A DNA stretch of 5,254 nt, taken from positions 1-5,254 of the forward strand of contig WQYS01000206.1 in NCBI GenBank assembly GCA_009781125.1, written 5' to 3'. The DNA is from Acidobacteriaceae bacterium (lineage in GTDB: Bacteria > Acidobacteriota > Terriglobia > Terriglobales > Acidobacteriaceae). The translations under genes and the position numbers were made by a program. Of the stretch, positions 1-5,254 are shown piece by piece. Below the pieces are notes generated by a model. That model did not search any database, was not told the origin of the DNA, and was given only the letters and a program-made list of their open reading frames with translations. Position 1 is the stretch's first letter. Every line of letters begins with the position of its first letter.

Positions 1-2
1 AT

Positions 3-836
3 CGCGATGAAATTGTTCCCGTCATTCTCGACACGCCCAGCGGCAAAGCCACTGCGCTCAACGCAGCAGTCACGCAGGCTACAGGAGAGATTCTCGTCTT
101 TCTGGATGCGCGGCAAAGCGTAGAGCAAAACGCCATCGCAGAACTTGTATCGTGCTTTGCCGATCCGGAGATCGGAGCCGTAAGCGGCGAGCTTCTGCTC
201 AGCGCCGCCGATGGCGCGCCAGCCGAAGACGCCCTCGGCATTTACTGGAAGATTGAGAAGGTTATCCGCAAACTTGAATCCGCCACCGGCTCCGTTGTCG
301 GAGTCACAGGAGCTATCTATGCAATCCGCCGCAGCCTCTACCAGCAGATTCCGCGAGGAACCATTCTTGACGATGTTTATGTACCCATGAACGTAGCTCG
401 TGCAGGAAAACGAGTCGTCTTTCAGCCAGCGGCCATCGCCCGCGACCAGTTATTCGGAGAGAAGGGAAAGGAATTTTCACGCAAGGTCCGCACGCTCACC
501 GGTAACTATCAGTTACTTCGCTTATCTCCATGGATTCTATCTCCGGCTAATCCTTTAATCTTTCGTTTTCTAAGTCACAAGTTATTGCGGTTACTTGTGC
601 CGTTTTTTCTGGTTACCATATTTGTAACTTCCGCGCTGTTGCCGCATCCGTTTTACAGAATAGTATTTGTACTTCAGGCGATTTTTTATCTAGGATCGGC
701 GCTGGGGACGATAAATCCATGGTTTCGCAGATATAAGCCCATCGCCATTGCCAACACTTTCGTCATGCTGAATGCGGCAGCGGCTCTGGCGTTTTATAAT
801 TCTATTACCGGACGCAGCAAGGTCTGGGTGCGATAG
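3..836 (+). CDS. Family 2 glycosyltransferase, membrane-anchored, DARQ subfamily (5' end cut by window)
   Basis: This is the C-terminal part of an inverting family 2 glycosyltransferase, related to poly-N-acetylglucosamine, cellulose and hyaluronan synthases, which transfers sugar from a nucleotide donor at the cytoplasmic face of the inner membrane. The frame is open from base 3 and ends at TAG 834-836, giving 277 visible residues. About 100 or more N-terminal residues, including any first membrane helix and the start codon, lie upstream. Visible in order are GKATALNAA (14-22), the metal-site region FLDARQ (33-38), TGAIYAIRR (102-110), an acidic DD pair (123-124) where the catalytic base is expected, and RKVRTLTGNYQLL (160-172), standing where processive enzymes carry the (Q/R)xxRW motif. 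Three hydrophobic segments follow at about 194-213, 218-236 and 244-265. DARQ in place of DAD is, to my memory, typical of one common subfamily. The sugar specificity cannot be read. From base 481 onward the gene is unusually AT-rich. The neighbours imply a surface glycan role. Confidence 0.85.
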   Translation, partial: RDEIVPVILDTPSGKATALNAAVTQATGEILVFLDARQSVEQNAIAELVSCFADPEIGAVSGELLLSAADGAPAEDALGIYWKIEKVIRKLESATGSVVGVTGAIYAIRRSLYQQIPRGTILDDVYVPMNVARAGKRVVFQPAAIARDQLFGEKGKEFSRKVRTLTGNYQLLRLSPWILSPANPLIFRFLSHKLLRLLVPFFLVTIFVTSALLPHPFYRIVFVLQAIFYLGSALGTINPWFRRYKPIAIANTFVMLNAAAALAFYNSITGRSKVWVR

Positions 837-842
837 CTTTTG

Positions 843-869
843 TTGAAATAGTTAATTATTTTCTAAATT
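843..869 (+). promoter_or_regulatory. Possible sigma70-like promoter in the AT-rich gap before the ligase gene
   Basis: The 83-base gap between the family 2 gene and the ligase is strongly AT-rich. TTGAAA (843-848) matches five of six bases of a -35 box, and TAAATT (864-869) matches four of six bases of a -10 box. The 15-base spacing is shorter than the usual 17. AT-rich sequence makes chance matches likely, so this is only a candidate for a second transcription start serving the ligase and downstream genes. No terminator-like hairpin separates the two genes. Confidence 0.2.
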
Positions 870-907
870 TATATGCGCTTTGAGTTCATGCCTCAAGCCT
901 GGCGCGT

Positions 908-911
908 GGAG
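908..911 (+). promoter_or_regulatory. Ribosome binding site deciding the GTG start of the ligase
   Basis: GGAG lies 8 bases before GTG 920. In this frame the only room upstream is back to the TGA at 881-883, and it holds no ATG, GTG or TTG, only a CTG at 899. The Shine-Dalgarno match and its spacing therefore fix the start at GTG 920. Confidence 0.7.
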
Positions 912-919
912 CCGATTCC

Positions 920-2260
920 GTGGGCACTGGGTTAGGACATTACATTCCAACCGTTTTATATCTCGCGGGTTGCGTCTCATGCATCGTCGCGCTGGCGGGA
1001 CGGCCCCTCTATACTTTCTATCTCATTATTCTGATTCTGCCCTACCGCACTTTGCGCGATCACTTCAACGATTTTCCGCTAGGTGGAAATCTTTTCACCA
1101 TCATGGTGCTGACTACCATCGCCGGCGCTCTGATCCGCAGGAAGCGGTTGCCTAAAACCATGCTTTATCTAACGTGGGCCGGCTATGCGTTTTATCTCTA
1201 CCTGTCCATGTGGCTGGGCACGGCTCTGGGAAACGCTCCCGCTCCGCTGTGGCTCTCCGACAGTAACTTCGTCATCTGGAAGGACTATCTCCTTATTCCG
1301 CTGATCTTCGTCGCGGCGGGGCTGGTCATCCAGGACCGCAAGACCCTCCGGACTGCGCTGATCCTTACGGCCGTCTCCATTCTCGCCATCAACCGCGCCT
1401 CGCTGATGAACAGCCTGTCCAGAAGTTGGGACACCTTCGACGAGAGCAAGCGCGACAGCGGTCCGCTGGGCATCACCGGCTCCAATGGACTGGCTGCCTT
1501 TCACGCGCAGTTCGCCATGTTCACCTGGGGCCTGGCGCAGTATATTAAATCGCGCCGAAACCGATGGCTGCTCTATGCGCTTACCGCCACATCGATGTTC
1601 GCGGCCATGTACTGCTTTTCGCGCGCTGCTTATATTGCGCTGGTCGCAGGCACGTTTATCCTGGGCGTGCTGAAGGACCGCAAGCTGCTGCTGGTCGTCG
1701 GAGTCTTCCTGTTCACGTGGCAGACCATCGTGCCCAGGGCCGTCAGCGAGCGCGTGCTCATGACCCAGGACGCCAGCGGACGCCTCGAAGCCTCGGCGCA
1801 GGAGCGGGTCGATCTATGGACGGCGGCCAGAGACTCGATCATCCAGAATCCTATCTTCGGAACCGGCTACGCAACCTTCATGTACGGGCAGCACACGGAC
1901 AATCTGAAGGACACGCATAACTGGTATGTGAAGGTTCTGGTCGAGACGGGCGTCATCGGCGGTGTCTTTGCGATTGCTTTGCTGGTGCAGTTGATCTATC
2001 TGCCGTTCTATCTCTTCCGCAGGGCCGAAGATCCGCTCTATAAAGGGCTTGGGCTGGGATTGTTTCTTACCGTATGCTGCTCGATCATTCTCAACATCTT
2101 TGGTGACCGCTGGACCTACATTGAGATCAATGGACTGCTGTGGCTGCTGGCAGGACTGGCCGCGCGCGCGCGCCAACTCGATCAGGCCGCACAGGAGGCG
2201 CCCGCACAGTTGCCCGCCGAGCCGGTCACCGACACCAACCCGTTTCTTGCTTACCGTTAG
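920..2260 (+). CDS. O-antigen ligase/polymerase family integral membrane protein (WaaL/Wzy superfamily)
   Basis: A 446-residue polytopic inner-membrane protein with roughly 12-13 hydrophobic segments (for example 9-27, 58-72, 81-100, 122-137, 190-209, 216-233, 236-251, 256-272, 345-366, 377-395, 403-415). Such proteins either ligate undecaprenyl-linked glycan to an acceptor (WaaL-type) or polymerise repeat units (Wzy-type) on the periplasmic side. The signature lies in the C-terminal half: FSRAAY (233-238), then a hydrophilic stretch with ERVDLW (295-300), NPIFGTGYATF (310-320) and THNWYVKVLVETGVIGG (332-348). R235, R296 and H333 fall where the essential Arg, Arg and His of WaaL proteins are expected, although this equivalence is inferred from motif order without an alignment. 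The tail (about 417-446) is rich in Ala, Pro and Gln and is probably cytoplasmic. The start is GTG 920, supported by GGAG 8 bases upstream. The next glycosyltransferase gene starts 5 bases after the stop, which indicates an operon. Ligase versus polymerase cannot be settled from sequence alone. Confidence 0.85.
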   Translation: MGTGLGHYIPTVLYLAGCVSCIVALAGRPLYTFYLIILILPYRTLRDHFNDFPLGGNLFTIMVLTTIAGALIRRKRLPKTMLYLTWAGYAFYLYLSMWLGTALGNAPAPLWLSDSNFVIWKDYLLIPLIFVAAGLVIQDRKTLRTALILTAVSILAINRASLMNSLSRSWDTFDESKRDSGPLGITGSNGLAAFHAQFAMFTWGLAQYIKSRRNRWLLYALTATSMFAAMYCFSRAAYIALVAGTFILGVLKDRKLLLVVGVFLFTWQTIVPRAVSERVLMTQDASGRLEASAQERVDLWTAARDSIIQNPIFGTGYATFMYGQHTDNLKDTHNWYVKVLVETGVIGGVFAIALLVQLIYLPFYLFRRAEDPLYKGLGLGLFLTVCCSIILNIFGDRWTYIEINGLLWLLAGLAARARQLDQAAQEAPAQLPAEPVTDTNPFLAYR

Positions 2261-2265
2261 GATTG

Positions 2266-3426
2266 ATGATTACTCTCGCATCCGTTCCCGCCTCGCAAGC
2301 CGCAGACACGGCGCTGCCTCATGTTCTGTTCGTGATCGACCAGCTTGGGAAGACCCTCGGCGGCGGCGAGCGCATCGCGCTCAAGCTGGCATCGCTGGTG
2401 CCGCAGTACGGATACCGCGGCTCCATCCTGACCTTCTACCTTGACCCGGCGAGCACGGCGCTCGCCTCGCCTCCTTGCCCCATCTATCTGCTGCCGATCA
2501 CGAAGACCTACGACCTGCACGCACTGCGCGCTGCGTTCCACTTCAAAAAATTTCTGAAGCAGCAGCAGATTCAGATTGTGCAGAGTTTTTTTGAAAGCTC
2601 CGACATCTGGGCAGGGTTCGTCACCAAGTCGATGAGCCGGGCCAAGCTCATATGGAGCCGCCGCGACATGGGCATCCTGCGCTCGCGCAAGCACGGGCTC
2701 TTCTACAGGCTCATGGCGGACATGCCCGATGCCGTCTTCGCCGTCTCCGATCTTGTCCGCCAGCACTGCATCGAGGTGGACCACATCCATCCGGGCCGCG
2801 TCCTGACGGTCTACAACGGCCTCGATCTCTCCGGCTGGGATACTCCGCCTTCGACAAACATCAACGGTCACCCGTTAGTGACGACCGTCGGCAACATCCG
2901 CCGTGTCAAGGGCCACGATGTGTTCATCAAAGCTGCTGCATCCATTGTGCGGCAGTTTCCCGGAACGCAGTTCAGCATCGCGGGAGAGATCCTCGATGCG
3001 GACTACTTTGCTGAGTTGCAGCAGCTCACGGCCAGTCTCGGGCTGACCGGAAATTTTCATTTTGCTGGCGGAGTGACCAATCTTTGCGACCATCTCGCTG
3101 CGGCAAGCATCTTTGTACTGCCGTCGCGCAGCGAAGGATTCTCTAACGCCATCGTGGAGGCGATGGCGGCGAGTCTGCCGGTCGTCGCCACTAGTGTCGG
3201 AGGCAACGCCGAAGCGGTGAAGGATGGAGTCACCGGATGGATCGTGCCTCCCGAGGACGCCGAAAGTCTGGCCGCTGCCGTCAAGCTCCTGCTCGCCGAC
3301 CCTGCCTGCGCCCGCGCCATGGGTGCTCGCGGCAGAGCGCGGGCAGAGGCCGAGTTCACGCTCGACGCCATGATGGCCCGAACCACCGAGACCTATCGGC
3401 GGCTGCTCTCCAGGCCGCATGTATGA
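2266..3426 (+). CDS. Family 4 glycosyltransferase (GT-B fold, retaining)
   Basis: A 386-residue cytoplasmic or membrane-associated glycosyltransferase that would add a sugar from a nucleotide donor to a lipid-linked glycan. The N-terminal acceptor-side domain begins with HVLFVIDQLG (19-28) and the glycine-rich GGGER (32-36). VYNGLDL (182-188) marks the linker. The donor-binding domain has GNIRRVKGHDVFIKAA (209-224), SIAG (237-240) and PSRSEGFSNAIVEAMA (286-301), which contains the EX7E pair E290/E298 typical of family 4, then LPVVAT (304-309), GGNAE (312-316) and GxxGWIVPP (321-329). The length is normal for the family. I chose ATG 2266 because it gives a short 18-residue leader before the first beta strand. 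The frame is open further upstream (to GTG 2140) but there only runs over the end of the ligase in a non-family Arg/Ala-rich translation. The only SD-like sequence, AGGA 2259-2262, sits 3 bases from the ATG, so translation probably relies on coupling to the ligase stop. Donor and acceptor sugars are unknown. Confidence 0.88.
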   Translation: MITLASVPASQAADTALPHVLFVIDQLGKTLGGGERIALKLASLVPQYGYRGSILTFYLDPASTALASPPCPIYLLPITKTYDLHALRAAFHFKKFLKQQQIQIVQSFFESSDIWAGFVTKSMSRAKLIWSRRDMGILRSRKHGLFYRLMADMPDAVFAVSDLVRQHCIEVDHIHPGRVLTVYNGLDLSGWDTPPSTNINGHPLVTTVGNIRRVKGHDVFIKAAASIVRQFPGTQFSIAGEILDADYFAELQQLTASLGLTGNFHFAGGVTNLCDHLAAASIFVLPSRSEGFSNAIVEAMAASLPVVATSVGGNAEAVKDGVTGWIVPPEDAESLAAAVKLLLADPACARAMGARGRARAEAEFTLDAMMARTTETYRRLLSRPHV

Positions 3427-3495
3427 GCGGGGCCGTAGCAACTGAACGCCTCGAATCCGGTAATCTGTTGCAGTATCTACGAGGTATATATAGCA
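3427..3495 (+). other. Intergenic leader before rfbB with short complementary segments
   Basis: This 69-base gap is the longest break after the ligase. It has no gene and no U-run terminator. Two pairs of five-base complements are visible: GCAAC 3438-3442 with GTTGC 3467-3471, and CCTCG 3449-3453 with CGAGG 3480-3484. The second pair covers the rfbB Shine-Dalgarno sequence. The pairs interleave, so they would form a pseudoknot-like fold or alternatives. Five-base matches are common by chance. Confidence 0.25.
3481..3484 (+). promoter_or_regulatory. Ribosome binding site deciding the GTG start of rfbB
   Basis: GAGG lies 11 bases before GTG 3496. No other usable start exists before the NAD-binding strand ILVTGG, because the next in-frame GTG encodes V17 inside that strand. 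The spacing is slightly long. An AT-rich TATATATA run fills much of the spacer and would keep it unstructured. Confidence 0.6.
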
Positions 3496-4620
3496 GTGAA
3501 TACTCATAAAGATCATCGCAGCGGCGCTGAGAGTCCGATCCTGGTGACCGGCGGGTGCGGATTCATAGGATCGAACTTCGTGCTGCACTGGCTGGCTGAG
3601 GGGCGAGGGCCGGTCATCAATCTGGACAAACTGACCTACGCCGGGAATCCGGAGAATCTCGTTTCGCTGGCAAAGAACCCCGGCTATACCTTTGTTTTCG
3701 GAGATATCTGCGATGCGAAGTTAGTCGGCGAACTGTTCGCCCACCATCAGCCGCGCGCAGTGGTTCACTTTGCGGCGGAGTCCCACGTGGACCGCTCGAT
3801 CTCGGATCCGGATGCCTTTCTGCGCACGAACATCGAGGGGACCTACACACTGCTGAAGGCAGCGCGCGCTTACTGCGACACGCTTAAGGAGGAGACGAAG
3901 AATTCCTTCCGCTTCCTGCATGTTTCGACCGACGAGGTCTACGGCGCGCTCCGTCCGGACGGTCCGCCGTTCCGCGAAGACACGCCGTATGCGCCGAACT
4001 CTCCTTACGCCGCCTCCAAGGCTGCCAGCGACCACCTAGTGCGCGCATGGGTTCATACCTACGGGCTTCCGGCGATCATTACCAACTGCTCCAACAACTA
4101 TGGCCCATATCAGTTTCCGGAGAAGCTGATCCCACTGATGATTGCCAACGCTCTCAAGGGAAAGCCGCTGCCCGTCTACGGAGACGGCCAGCAGGTACGC
4201 GACTGGCTCTATGTCGCCGATCACTGCCGCGCGCTCGAAACAGTGCTTGACAAGGGCAAAGCGGGCGAGACATACAACATCGGCGGAGCCAACGAGCGCA
4301 GCAATCTTGAGGTGGTTCGCGTACTGTGCTCTCTACTGGATGGGTTGGCTCCCGAATCGAAGTTCCGCCCACACTCACAACTGATTACCTTTGTGGCGGA
4401 CCGGCCCGGTCACGACCGCAGGTATGCCATCGACTCACGCAAGCTCGAAGACGAACTAGGATGGCGTGCCGAAGAGAGCTTCGAGACCGGTCTGCGCAAG
4501 ACAGTCGAGTGGTATCTGTCCAACAGCGCCTGGGTCGAGAACGTGACCAGCGGGGCTTATCAAAACTGGATGCAGCAAAACTACGGCAGCCGTAGAGCTG
4601 TAGTCGAGGGCGCGCGATGA
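3496..4620 (+). CDS. rfbB: dTDP-glucose 4,6-dehydratase
   Basis: This enzyme (also called RmlB) is a cytoplasmic NAD-dependent extended short-chain dehydrogenase that converts dTDP-glucose to dTDP-4-keto-6-deoxyglucose, the second step towards dTDP-rhamnose and other deoxysugars. The 374 residues are close to the usual 340-360, with a 13-residue leader and a short polar tail. Visible motifs are the Rossmann NAD site [10 protein letters not shown] (18-27), LDKLTYAGN (43-51), [12 protein letters not shown] (91-102), the catalytic STDEVYG (144-150) with T145, D146 and E147, the YxxxK pair Y171/K175, [17 protein letters not shown] (197-213), [14 protein letters not shown] (227-240) and GHDRRYAID (305-313). 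The adjacent D146-E147 acid/base pair separates 4,6-dehydratases from simple epimerases such as GalE. All key residues are present, so I expect it to be active. The start is GTG 3496. The stop overlaps the start of rfbA as ATGA, so the two are translationally coupled, matching their consecutive roles. rffG encodes the same activity and cannot be excluded as a name. Confidence 0.97.
   Translation: MNTHKDHRSGAESPILVTGGCGFIGSNFVLHWLAEGRGPVINLDKLTYAGNPENLVSLAKNPGYTFVFGDICDAKLVGELFAHHQPRAVVHFAAESHVDRSISDPDAFLRTNIEGTYTLLKAARAYCDTLKEETKNSFRFLHVSTDEVYGALRPDGPPFREDTPYAPNSPYAASKAASDHLVRAWVHTYGLPAIITNCSNNYGPYQFPEKLIPLMIANALKGKPLPVYGDGQQVRDWLYVADHCRALETVLDKGKAGETYNIGGANERSNLEVVRVLCSLLDGLAPESKFRPHSQLITFVADRPGHDRRYAIDSRKLEDELGWRAEESFETGLRKTVEWYLSNSAWVENVTSGAYQNWMQQNYGSRRAVVEGAR
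4606..4610 (+). promoter_or_regulatory. Ribosome binding site of rfbA, inside the end of rfbB
   Basis: GAGGG lies 6 bases before ATG 4617, within the last codons of rfbB. A good Shine-Dalgarno sequence together with the ATGA stop/start overlap supports both reinitiation and independent loading at this start. Confidence 0.7.
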
Positions 4621-5254
4621 AGGGAATCATTCTTGCCGGAGGAGCAGGGACACGTCTGCATCCCATTACGCAGGCGGTGTCGAAGCAACTGCTGCCGGTC
4701 TATGACAAGCCCATGATCTACTACCCGCTCTCGGTGCTGCTGCTGGCCGGGATCCGGGAGATTCTGGTGATCTCGACCCCGGAGGACACGCCGCGCTTCG
4801 AGCAGTTGCTGGGCACGGGCGAGCAGTGGGGCATCCGCTTGCAGTACGCCGTGCAGCCCTCGCCCGGCGGGCTGGCGCAGGCGTTTCTGATCGGGAAAAA
4901 ATTCATCGCAGGCTCGCCGTGCTGCCTGGTGCTGGGCGATAACATCTTCTACGGCCACAGCCTGGTAGGAGCGCTGCGCCGGGCCGCCGCAGCCGACGAG
5001 GGCGCAACCGTCTTCGCGTATCCGGTGCTCGATCCCGAGCGCTACGGAGTGATCGAGTTCGACCGCGACGGCAAGGCCATCTCCATTGAAGAGAAGCCGC
5101 AGCATCCCCGCTCGCGCTACGCGGTGACGGGAATCTACTTCTACGATGAGCGCGTGGTTGGCGTGGCCGAGCAGCTGAAGCCCTCGCCGCGCGGCGAGCT
5201 GGAGATCACCGACGTCAACCGCTGGTACCTGGAGCGCGGCGCGCTGCACTGCCA
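4617..5254 (+). CDS. rfbA: Glucose-1-phosphate thymidylyltransferase (3' end cut by window)
   Basis: This enzyme (also called RmlA) joins glucose-1-phosphate and dTTP to give dTDP-glucose and pyrophosphate. It commits glucose to dTDP-sugar synthesis and is known in the family to be feedback-inhibited by dTDP-rhamnose. The visible 212 residues of an expected 290 or so begin with [16 protein letters not shown] (1-16), the nucleotide-binding loop with R13. Then follow [17 protein letters not shown] (22-38), [11 protein letters not shown] (80-90), LGDNIFYG (106-113) with the metal-binding D108, RYGVIEF (142-148), EEKP (158-161), VTGIYFYD (170-177) and [11 protein letters not shown] (191-201). The second metal-ligand aspartate, expected in a later WLDTGT-type motif, lies beyond the edge. 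No stop or frameshift occurs in the visible part, so the truncation is only the window boundary. The start ATG overlaps the rfbB stop. rffH is the equivalent name in enterobacterial-common-antigen clusters. rfbC and rfbD would be expected next. Confidence 0.97.
   Translation, partial: MKGIILAGGAGTRLHPITQAVSKQLLPVYDKPMIYYPLSVLLLAGIREILVISTPEDTPRFEQLLGTGEQWGIRLQYAVQPSPGGLAQAFLIGKKFIAGSPCCLVLGDNIFYGHSLVGALRRAAAADEGATVFAYPVLDPERYGVIEFDRDGKAISIEEKPQHPRSRYAVTGIYFYDERVVGVAEQLKPSPRGELEITDVNRWYLERGALHC

Noticed and set aside
105..116. DAR in place of the usual DxD metal motif in the family 2 glycosyltransferase
   Set aside because: From family knowledge, FxDARQ is the normal form in one large subfamily of membrane family 2 enzymes, and the remaining motifs are intact, so this is not a lost active site.
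846..861. AT-only inverted repeat AAATA-GTTAAT-TATTT after the family 2 gene
   Set aside because: The stem is five A-T pairs with no GC and no following U-run, too weak for a terminator and expected by chance in such AT-rich sequence.
880..1155. 91-codon plus-strand frame overlapping the start of the ligase
   Set aside because: It runs out of frame inside the ligase N-terminal membrane region, starts at TTG, and has Arg/His-rich composition with no family signal.
2266..2310. Possible signal peptide at the start of the family 4 glycosyltransferase (VPASQAAD-like cleavage look)
   Set aside because: There is no positively charged start or hydrophobic core of useful length, and family 4 enzymes of this type work in the cytoplasm.
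3485..3491. TATATAT resembling a -10 box just before rfbB
   Set aside because: It lies between the Shine-Dalgarno sequence and the start codon, which would leave no room for a leader, and no -35 match occurs at suitable spacing (TTGCAG 3468-3473 is only 11 bases away).
2257..3588. Two minus-strand open frames (2257-2871 and 2875-3588) opposite the family 4 glycosyltransferase
   Set aside because: They mirror a gene with complete GT4 motifs, have low-complexity Arg/Ala/Gly-rich translations, and show no domain. They are treated as shadows.
4581..5249. Long minus-strand open frame (222 codons) opposite rfbA
   Set aside because: It lies entirely opposite rfbA and the end of rfbB, both with unmistakable family motifs. 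Its translation shows no recognisable domain, and long antisense frames are expected in GC-rich coding DNA.

Overview
This window is a stretch of a bacterial cell-surface polysaccharide cluster (O-antigen, capsule or exopolysaccharide type). All five genes are on the + strand, and the two outermost are cut by the window edges. Densely packed genes, GTG starts, Shine-Dalgarno motifs and about 65-70% GC in the sampled downstream rows point to a GC-rich Gram-negative-type bacterium. The overall style of the proteins reminds me of Acidobacteriota (Terriglobia such as Granulicella or Terriglobus). That assignment is an impression from memory and is not proven by the sequence.

Layout: (1) 3-836 is the C-terminal 277 residues of a processive-type family 2 glycosyltransferase of the DARQ subfamily, ending in three membrane segments. 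(2) 837-919 is an 83-base AT-rich gap that may hold a weak promoter. (3) 920-2260 is a polytopic O-antigen ligase/polymerase (WaaL/Wzy superfamily) starting at GTG. (4) 2266-3426 is a family 4 glycosyltransferase starting 5 bases after the previous stop. (5) 3427-3495 is a 69-base gap. (6) 3496-4620 is dTDP-glucose 4,6-dehydratase (rfbB/rmlB) starting at GTG. (7) 4617-5254 is glucose-1-phosphate thymidylyltransferase (rfbA/rmlA), overlapping rfbB by ATGA and cut at about residue 212 of roughly 290. No stretch over 300 bases lacks a gene. I saw no RNA gene, insertion sequence, CRISPR array or convincing terminator.

How the genes fit together: RmlA makes dTDP-glucose and RmlB converts it to dTDP-4-keto-6-deoxyglucose, the branch point to dTDP-rhamnose and other 6-deoxysugars (rmlC and rmlD are expected outside the window). 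The family 4 enzyme would transfer a sugar to a growing lipid-linked glycan in the cytoplasm. The multi-membrane ligase/polymerase would join finished units or chains to an acceptor on the periplasmic side. The membrane-bound family 2 enzyme could start or extend a chain.

The window looks like an ordinary glycan locus, and I do not see a clearly new system. The points most worth checking are small: a sharp AT-rich dip across the end of the family 2 gene and the following gap; a (CG)6 tract in the ligase whose loss of one unit would fuse the ligase in frame to the next glycosyltransferase; and a possible fold over the rfbB ribosome binding site.
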